Positions 1 to 8,265 of a DNA stretch of 64,000 bases are shown here, in pieces (positions within the stretch are counted from its first letter, which is position 1; every line of letters begins with the position of its first letter). The DNA comes from Caballeronia sp. LZ062 (GTDB lineage Bacteria > Pseudomonadota > Gammaproteobacteria > Burkholderiales > Burkholderiaceae), in NCBI RefSeq assembly GCF_031450785.1, contig NZ_JARTWB010000002.1:2728001-2792000 (forward strand), written 5' to 3'. The notes beneath the pieces were generated by a model, which was not told where the DNA came from, did no database searches, and worked only from the letters and a program-made list of their open reading frames with translations. Position numbers and translations under genes: made by a program.

Positions 1-1242
1 CCCCGCTTCCGCGAGCGACCGGCTCAGCACGATATGGCCGTCCAGAATGGCTCGCGCCGAATCGGCGATCGGGTCTTGCTGGTCGTCGCCTTCGGTCAGC
101 ACTGTATAAAACGCAGTGATCGAACCGCCGCCCTCCGGCCCGTTGCCGGTGCGCTCGACGAGCGCCGGCAGCTTGGCGAACACCGAAGGCGGATAACCTT
201 TGGTCGCGGGCGGCTCGCCGATGGCAAGCGCGATCTCGCGCTGCGCCATCGCGTAGCGCGTGAGCGAATCCATGAGCAGCAGCACGTGCTTGCCCTGATC
301 GCGGAAATATTCGGCGAGCGACGTCGTGTACGCGGCGGCCTGCATCCGCAGCACCGGCGACACGTCCGCAGGCGCGGCCACGACGACCGAGCGCGCGAGG
401 CCGTCCTCGCCCAGAATCTGCTCGATGAACTCCTTTACTTCGCGGCCGCGTTCGCCGATCAGCCCGATCACAATCACTTCCGCGCTCGTATAGCGCGCCA
501 TCGTGCCGAGCAGCACCGACTTACCGACGCCGGAACCCGCGAACAGGCCCATGCGCTGACCGCGCCCGACCGTGAGCAGCGAGTTGATCGCCCGCACGCC
601 CACGTCGAGCACCTTATGAATCGGCTCGCGGTTCAGCGGATTGATGACCGGCGCGGCGAGCGGCGCATCGACCTTGGCGCCGAGCGCGCCGAGTCCGTCG
701 AGCGGACGGCCGGACGCATCGACCACGCGGCCGAGCATTTCCCAGCCGACCGGCAGACGCTTCGCGCCCGCCATCGGATCGTTGATCGGCGCGCTTTCCA
801 GCGGATACACGCGCGCGCCGGGCAAGAGGCCGCCCATTTCGGTGGTCGGCATGAGAAACAGCTTGTCGCCCGCGAAGCCGACGACTTCGGCTTCCGCCGT
901 CGGGATCGCGCTGCCGGGCGGCAGTTCGATCATGCATTCGGAGCCGACGCCCATCTTGAGCCCGACCGCTTCGAGCACGAGGCCGGCGGCGCGTGTGAGC
1001 CGTCCGCACGGACGCAGCGGCTTGGCGATGGCGTTGCGCGACTTCATTGCGTCGAGCTTGTCGCGCCATGTGTCGATGTGCGGATTGCCCGCGAGCTTCG
1101 CCAGTTCGGCGATGGTGTGCGCGGCGTGCGCGTCGGGCGCGGCGTCGCTTGCGGCTTCTTCGCTCGCGAGCGGCCCGAACGACGCCCGCGCGATTTCCTG
1201 TTCCAGCGCGGACAGTCCGTCCTGCGTGATCCGATGGTTCAC
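1..1242 (-). CDS. fliI: Flagellar export ATPase FliI (3' end outside the window)
   Basis: The minus strand reads open from a GTG at 1242 to base 1 (414 codons). FliI is the cytoplasmic ATPase of the flagellar type III export apparatus and works with FliH. Visible motifs are the P-loop GSGVGKS (Lys about residue 241), a Walker B segment [16 protein letters not shown] and the stretch [11 protein letters not shown] at the window edge. About 95 C-terminal residues are missing by comparison with the usual FliI length. The N-terminus is about 50 residues longer than the enteric form. The GTG start overlaps the fliH stop by 4 bases (GTGA), which argues for translational coupling. Confidence 0.95.
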   Translation of the reverse strand, partial: MNHRITQDGLSALEQEIARASFGPLASEEAASDAAPDAHAAHTIAELAKLAGNPHIDTWRDKLDAMKSRNAIAKPLRPCGRLTRAAGLVLEAVGLKMGVGSECMIELPPGSAIPTAEAEVVGFAGDKLFLMPTTEMGGLLPGARVYPLESAPINDPMAGAKRLPVGWEMLGRVVDASGRPLDGLGALGAKVDAPLAAPVINPLNREPIHKVLDVGVRAINSLLTVGRGQRMGLFAGSGVGKSVLLGTMARYTSAEVIVIGLIGERGREVKEFIEQILGEDGLARSVVVAAPADVSPVLRMQAAAYTTSLAEYFRDQGKHVLLLMDSLTRYAMAQREIALAIGEPPATKGYPPSVFAKLPALVERTGNGPEGGGSITAFYTVLTEGDDQQDPIADSARAILDGHIVLSRSLAEAG

Positions 1243-1919
1243 CACGGCTTGTTCCTCCCGAGCGCGGCGGCGACGCGTTCCCAGCGCGATGCGTTGGTCG
1301 CGTCGATTTCGCCGGTCGCGGCGTGCGCCTTGCAGCCGCCGCGTTCGATGGCCGGGTCCGGACGCACCGTCCAGCCCGCCGATTCCAGTTCGTCTTTCAG
1401 ATACGCATCGACAATAGGCAAGTCCGCGGCGCTCACGACCAGCGTCGGCGCGCCCGACAGCTCCGGCTCGGCGGCGATCACTTCACGCGCGACGGCGACG
1501 AGCGCGGTCGGATCGAGCGCCAGATGCTGACGCACGACCTGCTGCGCGATATCGACGGCGAGTGCGGCCAGCGTTTCCGCGATGGCGGCGTCGGCAGCCT
1601 CTAGCGCGGTCTTGAACGTATCAGCGATCTGCGCGAGTTGCGCCGCCTGCGCGAGCGCCTCCTTGCGGCCGTCCTCGAAACCTTTTGCGTGACCTTGTTC
1701 GAAGCCCGCCTGATAACCCAGCGCCTGACCGGCGACGTGTCCTTTCGTGAGCCCGGCAGCGTAAGCGTCTTCCTCGACGCGGCGCAGATGTGCTTCGAGC
1801 GCCGCCTGTTCCGCCGCGCTGTTGTCGACGGTGACCGGATCGAAAGACGCCATCTCCCAGCGTTGGTACGCCGAGACCGGCGGCTTGCCGGCCTTGTGGG
1901 TGGTGGCCGCGTCAGACAT
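1239..1919 (-). CDS. fliH: Flagellar assembly protein FliH
   Basis: The 226-residue protein has a central Ala/Gly/Gln-rich helical stretch (about residues 50-100, with repeated GxxxG-like spacing as in [20 protein letters not shown]) and a C-terminal FliH/HrpE-like domain containing [18 protein letters not shown]. FliH dimers bind and restrain the export ATPase FliI and dock it at the C-ring. The ATG start lies inside the last codons of fliG (8-base overlap), and its stop overlaps fliI. The gene order fliF-fliG-fliH-fliI is conserved, so the call rests on both sequence and context. Confidence 0.95.
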   Translation of the reverse strand: MSDAATTHKAGKPPVSAYQRWEMASFDPVTVDNSAAEQAALEAHLRRVEEDAYAAGLTKGHVAGQALGYQAGFEQGHAKGFEDGRKEALAQAAQLAQIADTFKTALEAADAAIAETLAALAVDIAQQVVRQHLALDPTALVAVAREVIAAEPELSGAPTLVVSAADLPIVDAYLKDELESAGWTVRPDPAIERGGCKAHAATGEIDATNASRWERVAAALGRNKPW

Positions 1920-2907
1920 ACGCGTCCTCCGCCTTGCCGCCTAACTGAATCTGACCGTTTTCCGCCAGATTGCGGACGATCTGCAGAATCTTGCGCTGCT
2001 GCTGCTCCACTTCCGAGACGCGCACCGGACCGCGCGAATCGAGGTCTTCGGCAAGCAGTTCGGCCGCGCGCTGCGACATGTTAGAGAGGAACTTCTGACG
2101 CAGCCCGGGCTGCGCGCCCTTCAGGGACACGATCAGCGTTTCGGATTCGACTTCCTTCAGCAGCAACTGGATCGCGCGGTCTTCCAGGTCGAGCAGGTTT
2201 TCGAAGACGAACATCTGGTCGATGATCTTCTGCGCCAGCTCCGCGTCGTACTCGCGCACGTTCGACAGCACGCCTTCTTCATGATTGCTCGACATGAAGT
2301 TGAGAATTTCCGCCGCCGTGCGGATGCCGCCCATCGGCGCGCGCTTGAGGTTGTCGCTGCCGGAGAGCAGCGTCGTCAGCACGTCGTCGAGTTCGCGCAG
2401 CGCAGCCGGCTGAATGCCGTCGAGCGTCGCGATCCGCAGGAGCACGTCGTTGCGCAGGCGGTCGTTCAGGAGCGACACGATTTCCGAAGCCTGATCGCGG
2501 TCCAGGTGCACGAGAATCGTCGCGATGATCTGCGGATGCTCGTTCTTGATGAGTTCCGCGACCGCGCCCGAGTCCATCCACTTCAGGCCTTCGATACCGC
2601 TCGTATCGCTGCCTTGCAGAATGCGGTCGATCAGCGCGCCGGCTTTGTTTTCGCCGAGCGCCTTCGTGAGCACCGAGCGGATGTACTCGCTCGAATCGAG
2701 CGAAAGCGCCGTGTGCTTTTCCGCTTCGCCGACGAATTCGGTCAGCACGTTGTCGAGCTGTTCGCGCGTCACGTTCTTGAGCGCGGCCATCGTGGCGCCG
2801 ATCTTCTGCACCTCGCGCGGGGCGAGATACTTGAAAACTTCGGCGGCTTCTTCCTCACCGATCGACATCAGGAGGAGCGCGGCTTTATTGAGACCTTCAG
2901 CGTTCAT
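1912..2907 (-). CDS. fliG: Flagellar motor switch protein FliG
   Basis: The 331-residue protein has the usual FliG length. Its N-terminal domain (about 1-100) binds the FliF MS-ring, an armadillo-like middle domain (about 110-190) carries HPQIIATILVHLD, and the C-terminal torque domain contains LDLEDRAIQLLLKEVES with the charged residues that meet the stator. It forms part of the cytoplasmic C-ring. The ATG at 2907 overlaps the end of fliF by 11 bases, so the genes are almost certainly co-transcribed and translationally coupled. Confidence 0.97.
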   Translation of the reverse strand: MNAEGLNKAALLLMSIGEEEAAEVFKYLAPREVQKIGATMAALKNVTREQLDNVLTEFVGEAEKHTALSLDSSEYIRSVLTKALGENKAGALIDRILQGSDTSGIEGLKWMDSGAVAELIKNEHPQIIATILVHLDRDQASEIVSLLNDRLRNDVLLRIATLDGIQPAALRELDDVLTTLLSGSDNLKRAPMGGIRTAAEILNFMSSNHEEGVLSNVREYDAELAQKIIDQMFVFENLLDLEDRAIQLLLKEVESETLIVSLKGAQPGLRQKFLSNMSQRAAELLAEDLDSRGPVRVSEVEQQQRKILQIVRNLAENGQIQLGGKAEDAYV

Positions 2908-4660
2908 CGGACACCCAGTTCTTCACGACCGTCGCAACGATTCTCGGGTCCTGCCGCGCGACCATGCGCGCGTAGTCGAGATTTCGATCGAATTTGGCCT
3001 TGTTGCTTTCATGACCGAGGAGGCTGACCTCGGCATCCTTGTCTTCGTCCTGCTTGATCTCGCCGTTGAGCGTGGGACCGTCCAGCAGCGAGAGTTCGTC
3101 GGGCGCGGCGAGCGCGGGCGCTTCTTCCGGCGGCGGCGGGAACGCGCGGCGCATCGCGGGCTTCACCATGCTGAAGTAGAGGAACAGCGCGACGATGCCG
3201 ATACCCACGTACTTCGCGAGCGAGATGCCGCGCGCAATCATGTCGGGCGTGCGCCACCACGGCACCGCGGGCGTCAGGTCCGTGTCCGACGAGAACGTGC
3301 TATTCACCACGTTGACCGAGTCGCCGCGCTTCTCGTCGAAGCCCATCGCGTCCTTCACGAGCTGCTGCACCTGCGCGAGCTTGTCGGCGGTGAGCGGCTT
3401 CATCGTGACGTTGCCCTTGGCGTCGACCTGGCGCTCGTAGTTCACGACCACCGCCACGGACAGACGCTTGATGCCGCCCGTCGCCTGCTCGTAGTGGCGC
3501 ACGGTGCGATCCACTTCGTAGTTCGTCGTCGTGTCCTTGCGCAGATTGCTCGGTGTGGACTTCGTGGCCGTCGCGCCCGAGGCGGCGGCGTCGATCGGTG
3601 CCGACGCCGGCTGCGGCGGCTGGTTCGAGAGCGCGCCCGGCACACCGCCGACGCCGCTGCCCGACGTTTCGCTCGATTCGCTCGACTGCTGGCTGCGGAT
3701 CGCCGTGCTTTGCGGGTTGGCGTTCGGGCCGTAGCTTTCGGCGGTCTGTTCGAGCTTCGAGAAGTCGATGTCCGCGCTTACTTGCGACCGCGCATTGCCC
3801 GCGCCGAAGAGCGGCGAAAGAATCGCGTCGATGCGCTTTTGCGTGTTGTGCTCGATCTGCTGCACGTACTTGAGTTGCGACGCGTCGAGGCCGTTGACGG
3901 CGCTCTGGCTCGTGAGCAGGTTGCCGTCCTGATCGGCGATGTTCACGTTCTTGACCGGCATGTCCGGCACGCCCGAGGCCACCATGTGCGCGATCGCGAG
4001 CACCTGGCCTTCGTCGAGCACGCGGCCCGGATATAGATTGACCATCACGGAGGCGGTCGGCAGTTCCTTGTCGCGCACGAACACGCTCGGCTTCGGAATG
4101 GCCAGATGCACGCGCGCCGACTTCACCGACGAAATGGAACCGATGGTGCGCTCAAGCTCGCCTTCCAGCGCGCGCTGATAGTTGATCTGCTCGGCGAACT
4201 GGCTGATGCCGAACTTCTGGTTGTCCATCAGCTCGAAGCCGACCGAGCCGTTCTTCGGCAAGCCCTGGCTCGCGAGACGCAGACGCGTTTCATGAACCTG
4301 CTCGGCCGGCACGAGAATGGCGCCGCCGCCGTCGGACAGCTTGTAGGGAATGTTGCCTTGCTGAAGTGCGGCAACGATTGCCCCGCCGTCGCGATCCGAC
4401 AGATTGCTGAACAGCACGCGGTAGTCCGGCTGGCGCGACCACATCAGGAGGCCGGCCACGACCATCGCCAGAATCGCGACGGCGACGATGAGCGGCACGC
4501 GCGGGTTCGAGCGGAATTGGGAGAGCATTGGCACCCGCTGCGCGAAACCGCCGGCGGAAAGGCCCGCGCCCGCAGCGGCCGAACCTGCCGCGCCCGGCTG
4601 CGCACCCGCCAGGCCCATTCTGGCGTCGGGCGTGATCAATGAGTTGTTGGGCGTTTCCAT
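2897..4660 (-). CDS. fliF: Flagellar MS-ring protein FliF
   Basis: The 587-residue protein forms the inner-membrane MS-ring on which the motor and export gate are assembled. A first membrane segment lies at about residues 55-75 (VPLIVAVAILAMVVAGLLMW). Ring-building domains follow with DYRVLFSNLSDRDGGAIV. A long Ser/Thr/Gln-rich periplasmic insert lies around residues 310-370, a second membrane segment at about 485-505, and a short acidic FliG-binding tail ends the protein. It is the first gene of the leftward fliFGHI operon. It is divergent from fliE across a 271-base intergenic region that must hold both promoters. Confidence 0.97.
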   Translation of the reverse strand: METPNNSLITPDARMGLAGAQPGAAGSAAAGAGLSAGGFAQRVPMLSQFRSNPRVPLIVAVAILAMVVAGLLMWSRQPDYRVLFSNLSDRDGGAIVAALQQGNIPYKLSDGGGAILVPAEQVHETRLRLASQGLPKNGSVGFELMDNQKFGISQFAEQINYQRALEGELERTIGSISSVKSARVHLAIPKPSVFVRDKELPTASVMVNLYPGRVLDEGQVLAIAHMVASGVPDMPVKNVNIADQDGNLLTSQSAVNGLDASQLKYVQQIEHNTQKRIDAILSPLFGAGNARSQVSADIDFSKLEQTAESYGPNANPQSTAIRSQQSSESSETSGSGVGGVPGALSNQPPQPASAPIDAAASGATATKSTPSNLRKDTTTNYEVDRTVRHYEQATGGIKRLSVAVVVNYERQVDAKGNVTMKPLTADKLAQVQQLVKDAMGFDEKRGDSVNVVNSTFSSDTDLTPAVPWWRTPDMIARGISLAKYVGIGIVALFLYFSMVKPAMRRAFPPPPEEAPALAAPDELSLLDGPTLNGEIKQDEDKDAEVSLLGHESNKAKFDRNLDYARMVARQDPRIVATVVKNWVSDER

Positions 4661-4931
4661 TTAGCGTCGAAGCTCCGAATCTTGGCTTCTTCCCGCGCCG
4701 CGTTGTCGTCGGCGGTTAAGGAAGTCTTTTCACGAGACGGATTATCCGCACTCCCTTGCAAGTCGATTCGGTGAATAGAGCGGGGTTTTCCCCGTTCTTC
4801 GCGCGCTTTGGAAAGCGGCCCGCTGCTAATCTTTTTCATACCCGGACAAGCCTTTTTTACCGGCCCGTCCGAGCCGGCCAGACGCCGGCATTTCCACGGT
4901 CTGCATCAACTTGCTGTCAAACGGAGTCAAT
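4661..4931. other. Divergent fliF / fliE control region
   Basis: This 271-base gap lies between the leftward fliF operon and rightward fliE. It contains a short perfect hairpin at 4781-4794 (CGGGG, TTTT loop, CCCCG) without a following T-run. No sigma-54 or sigma-28 consensus could be placed with confidence. The fliE start at 4932 has a good ribosome site (GGAG, 7 bases upstream). Confidence 0.4.
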
Positions 4932-5300
4932 ATGAACTTTCCGATCAATCCGCTTTCCGCCGCCATGAGCGCCATTCAGTCGATGTCGGCGCAAGCCGCC
5001 GGCGGCGCGGGCAGCGCGGCCACTGTGGCTTCCGGCGCGGTGACCGGACAAACCGCTGGTTCGGGCGCGGCCACCGCGAGCAGCTTCGCGGACGCGCTGA
5101 AGTCGTCCATCGACAAGATCAGCGACAACCAGAAGACGGCGCTCAACGAGGCGCATGCGTTCGAAATCGGCGCGCCGAACGTTTCGCTCAACGACGTGAT
5201 GGTGGACATGCAGAAGGCGAACGTCGGCCTGCAGTTCGGCTTGCAGGTGCGCAACAAGCTCGTGAGCGCGTACAACGACATCATGCAGATCTCCGTCTGA
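4932..5300 (+). CDS. fliE: Flagellar hook-basal body protein FliE
   Basis: The 122-residue protein has a low-complexity Ala/Gly/Ser N-terminal half and a conserved helical C-terminal half ([27 protein letters not shown] ... [28 protein letters not shown], given here in part). FliE connects the MS-ring to the proximal rod and is the first substrate exported. The ATG at 4932 is chosen over an in-frame upstream start at 4911 because it follows a GGAG ribosome site and gives the conserved MNFPI-type N-terminus. It stands alone, 399 bases before fliS. Confidence 0.95.
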   Translation: MNFPINPLSAAMSAIQSMSAQAAGGAGSAATVASGAVTGQTAGSGAATASSFADALKSSIDKISDNQKTALNEAHAFEIGAPNVSLNDVMVDMQKANVGLQFGLQVRNKLVSAYNDIMQISV

Positions 5301-5376
5301 CGCTGCCGAAAGACCGCGGCGATCCCGCCCTTTGATCCTGGTTCGGCCCTGCCTCGGCCCTCAAACCCTTGCGCCC

Positions 5377-5403
5377 TAAAGCTTTTCCCCGTTTCTCCGA
5401 TAA
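5377..5403 (+). promoter_or_regulatory. Near-consensus sigma-28 (FliA) promoter upstream of fliS
   Basis: The sequence shows TAAAGCTT, exactly 11 bases, then TCCGATAA. The class III flagellar consensus known from enterics is TAAAGTTT-N11-GCCGATAA, so 14 of 16 positions match with ideal spacing. It lies in the 399-base gap between fliE and fliS. The predicted transcript would carry a leader of roughly 285 bases before the fliS start at 5700. The leader contains a hairpin at 5483-5504 (8-bp arms, 6-base loop). Confidence 0.75.
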
Positions 5404-5699
5404 CCCCGTTAGCAGCCCGGCGAACGACGGTTCGCTCACGAGAGCAAGCCGCGCAGTCGCTTTCGACCGGTCTGGATGCATGCGCGCCGGGAAAAGCCGG
5501 CGCGGGGATGAGGCGCTTGGCGCCGCGTCCGATGTGCTGCACGGGAATTAGGTTGCAGGCGGCGCGGGTGAGGGCTTCGAGCCACGCTCGCCGGCTGCAG
5601 TGATTTGCACGGACGAGACGGGGCCGCAGACGCGCACGAAAGCGCGAACCGGCCGACCGGGGCGGAAAGACGCAACACTCGTCGAGACAGGAGCCATCG

Positions 5700-6119
5700 A
5701 TGTTTTCGCAGGGACAGGCGGGAGCCAACGCATATGCGCGCGTCGGCGTTCAGACCGGCGTCATGGGAGCCAGCCCGCACCGGCTCATCGTGATGCTTTA
5801 TCAGGGCGCGCGGCAGGCCATTGCGCAGGCGCGGATGCATACGCAGCAGAACAACGTGGGCGCGCGCGGCCAGGCGATCGGCAAGGCGATCAGCATCGTC
5901 GAAAGCGGGCTGCAGCAGGCGCTGAACAAGGACGCGGGCGGCGAAATCGCGCAGCGGCTCGACGCGCTCTATTCGTACATGACGCGCCGTCTCTTGCAGG
6001 CGAACATCGAGCAGAGCGAGACGATGCTGGTCGAAGTCGACAATCTGCTGGCGACGCTCGAAGAAGCGTGGGTCGGTATCGGACCGGAAGTGGCGCAAAT
6101 GACCGCCGCAGCCGTCTGA
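5700..6119 (+). CDS. fliS: Flagellin export chaperone FliS
   Basis: The 139-residue helical protein is typical of FliS, which caps the C-terminus of unpolymerised flagellin in the cytoplasm. The diagnostic N-terminal block AYARVGVQTGVMGASPHRLI is followed by VMLYQGARQAIAQAR and a MTRRLLQANIEQ helix. The ATG is preceded by AGGAG. It heads a fliS-fliT-fliK run and is probably transcribed from the sigma-28 promoter at 5377. Confidence 0.95.
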   Translation: MFSQGQAGANAYARVGVQTGVMGASPHRLIVMLYQGARQAIAQARMHTQQNNVGARGQAIGKAISIVESGLQQALNKDAGGEIAQRLDALYSYMTRRLLQANIEQSETMLVEVDNLLATLEEAWVGIGPEVAQMTAAAV

Positions 6120-6150
6120 ATGGAAATCGGTGGGCGACTGCCGCAGAAGA

Positions 6151-6480
6151 ATGAAAACGACAGAAGAATACTTCGCTCACTACGAAGCCATTGCCGCGCT
6201 GTCCGCCCAGATGCTGATGGCGGCGCGCGAGGGCGACTGGAGCGATTTGAAAGCGATGCAGGGCACGTATCGCGACCTCGTCGAGCAGTTGAAGGACGCC
6301 GACCACGGTTCGGCGCTCGACGAGACCGCGCGGGCGCGCAAGCTGGACCTCGTGAAGAAGATTCTCGCCGACGACGCCGCTATCCGCGATCTGACATCGC
6401 CGAGCCTCGCGCGACTGTCGGCGCTCTTCGCGGTCAATAGCCCGGCGCGCGTCCTGAAAAAGATGATCGGACTGCGTTAG
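6151..6480 (+). CDS. fliT: Flagellar protein FliT
   Basis: The 109-residue helical protein reads MKTTEEYFAHYEAIAALSAQ at its start, then DLVEQLKDADH and LVKKILADDAAIRDL. FliT proteins are export chaperones for the FliD cap and, in enterics, anti-FlhDC factors. The call rests on size, helical character and its position directly after fliS. An in-frame GTG at 6130 is a possible earlier start. The ATG at 6151 is preferred because it gives the conserved N-terminus, although the ribosome site (AGAAGA) is weak. Confidence 0.8.
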   Translation: MKTTEEYFAHYEAIAALSAQMLMAAREGDWSDLKAMQGTYRDLVEQLKDADHGSALDETARARKLDLVKKILADDAAIRDLTSPSLARLSALFAVNSPARVLKKMIGLR

Positions 6481-6526
6481 GCAGACACGCCGCGACGTTT
6501 CGCGGACGCAATTGAGGAATCTGGGC

Positions 6527-7855
6527 ATGACAGGATTCGACTCCGCGATCGCAACGCTTCTGGCCGGCCGCACCGACCTCGTTCTTTCCGCGATCCGCGC
6601 GGCCGACGCGGTGAACGGCGCCGCAGGCACCGCCGCCGGACGCACGACGACGCAGGCGGGCACGTCCGCCACCGTCGATACGCCGGACACGCCCGCATCC
6701 GGCACGGCGGGCGCGAACCCGGTCGCATCGGCGCAGACCGAGCTTTCCAGCGTCGCGCGCACGCTCGACGTGATCTCGCGCTTGTCCGGCGCGGCGTCGG
6801 CCGTCATCGGCGACGCGCCGTTGTGGCCGACGCCGCCGCGCCCCGCGAGCGCCTTCGCCGCGCTCACCACCGGTCTCTTCGACACCGCTTTTTCATCGAA
6901 CGCAGCCGCCGTCGCGGCCGCGCGCGCCGCGAGCCAGAATTTGCCGCCGCTGCCCGCGTCCGTGCTGGCGGGCGAACTGGCGAAGACGGTCGGCGAAAGC
7001 GGGCTTTTCTACGAATCGCATCTGGCGCAGTGGCTTGCGGGACAGCGCAGCGCCGCGTCGCTCGCCAGCGAGCCGCAGGCCCGCGTCGATCCGCGCGCGC
7101 TGTCGCTGCCGTTCGATCTCGCAAGCGAGAGCGCACCGGACGCGGCACCTGCTTTCCCGGCTTTCTCCGATTTTCATGACGCCGCGCCGACGCCCCCACG
7201 CGTCGTCGAGATGCCGCAGACGCCGCAGCAGGCGGCGGCGCTCGCGGCGTCCGTGCGCGACGCACCCGCGTCGGCGCTGTCCCATTCGCAGAGCGGAAGC
7301 GCAAACACGGGCAATGCGGGCGCACATCCGGCGCCGTCCGAATCGGCGATGCAGGCGTCGGTGGCGGCGGGCGTGCATCCCGCGACGCTCGATATCGTGC
7401 GCCAGCAGCTCGATCTTCTCGCCAATGGTCAGTTCCGCTGGCAGGGCGAGGCGTGGCCCGGCACACGTTTCGAGTGGGAAATCGCCCGCGAGCCGCGTGA
7501 GGGCCGCACGCAGGAGCCCGAGGCGGACGAGCGCGCATGGCGCACGCGCATCACGCTTTCGCTGCCGGCGCTCGGCACCGTGGACGCCGAACTGGTTCTG
7601 AGCGGAGAAAGGCTCGTCGCACGCATCAACGCGAGCGACAAAGGCGCGGCCCGGCTCGCGGCGGATGGCGCGGCGTTCGCGCGTCAGCTGGATGCGGCGG
7701 GTATCGCGCTGGCGTCGTTCTCGGTGCGCTCGATCGACGGCGCGGCGGGCATCGAGGCCGGGCATGACGCGGGCCACGCGGCCCCGAAGCCCGTTCGTTC
7801 GCCGCTGGAGCATCTGTTTCGCGCATCGCCGCGCACCGAAGGAGGCGCGACATGA
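6527..7855 (+). CDS. fliK: Flagellar hook-length control protein FliK
   Basis: The 442-residue protein has a long, poorly conserved Ala/Pro/Thr-rich N-terminal region and a C-terminal hook-length-control domain. That domain begins near IVRQQLDLLANGQFRWQGEA and includes WEIAREP and ARINASDKGAARLAADG. FliK is the exported ruler that measures hook length and triggers the substrate switch through FlhB. The ATG at 6527 follows GAGGAA. A TTG at 6512 is an alternative. Its stop overlaps the next gene by 4 bases. Confidence 0.88.
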   Translation: MTGFDSAIATLLAGRTDLVLSAIRAADAVNGAAGTAAGRTTTQAGTSATVDTPDTPASGTAGANPVASAQTELSSVARTLDVISRLSGAASAVIGDAPLWPTPPRPASAFAALTTGLFDTAFSSNAAAVAAARAASQNLPPLPASVLAGELAKTVGESGLFYESHLAQWLAGQRSAASLASEPQARVDPRALSLPFDLASESAPDAAPAFPAFSDFHDAAPTPPRVVEMPQTPQQAAALAASVRDAPASALSHSQSGSANTGNAGAHPAPSESAMQASVAAGVHPATLDIVRQQLDLLANGQFRWQGEAWPGTRFEWEIAREPREGRTQEPEADERAWRTRITLSLPALGTVDAELVLSGERLVARINASDKGAARLAADGAAFARQLDAAGIALASFSVRSIDGAAGIEAGHDAGHAAPKPVRSPLEHLFRASPRTEGGAT

Positions 7856-8154
7856 GCACGCCGTACAGCCGCAAGCAGGCGACGGCGCTCGCCTACGAAG
7901 CCGGCAATCGCGAAGCGACGCCGCGCGTCGTCGCGAAGGGCTATGGGCTCGTCGCGGAGATGATCGTGCAGCGCGCGAAGGAAGCGGGCGTCTATGTGCA
8001 CGATTCGCCGGACATGGTCTCGCTGCTGATGCAGGTGGACCTCGACGCGCATATTCCGCCTGCGCTTTATCAAGCGGTGGCGGAACTGCTTTCGTGGGTG
8101 TATCGGCTGGAGAACGAAGAGCCGTTGCGGGAGGCGGGGCGGGCGGTGCGGTGA
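7852..8154 (+). CDS. FlhB C-terminal-domain homologue (FhlB-type)
   Basis: The 100-residue protein matches only the cytoplasmic tail of the export-switch protein FlhB (YEAGNREATPRVVAKGYGLV ... AGVYVHDSPDMVSLLMQVDL, ending ELLSWVYRLE). The NPTH autocleavage motif of true FlhB is absent: the equivalent region reads NREATPRVVAKG. It starts with an ATGA overlap on fliK, so it is coupled to the hook-length ruler that FlhB senses. A role in modulating the substrate switch is known only in part for such stand-alone homologues and is inferred here. Confidence 0.85.
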   Translation: MSTPYSRKQATALAYEAGNREATPRVVAKGYGLVAEMIVQRAKEAGVYVHDSPDMVSLLMQVDLDAHIPPALYQAVAELLSWVYRLENEEPLREAGRAVR

Positions 8155-8265
8155 CGGTGGTCGCGCGTCGGCGGCGACGCTGTGCGTGGCACGCAGGTAT
8201 CGGCAATCGCCGCTGCTTTCTCGGCGGCGCGAACCGTCGCGCGGTTTCGTGCCGCCGCCTGCGCG

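Noticed and set aside
34..1530. 498-codon rightward open frame at the window start
   Set aside because: It is antisense to fliI and fliH, is Arg/His-rich with no family motif, and the minus-strand frame gives an unmistakable FliI.
4781..4794. Hairpin upstream of fliE as a terminator
   Set aside because: The stem is only 5 bp, the T residues are in the loop, and no T-run follows on either strand.
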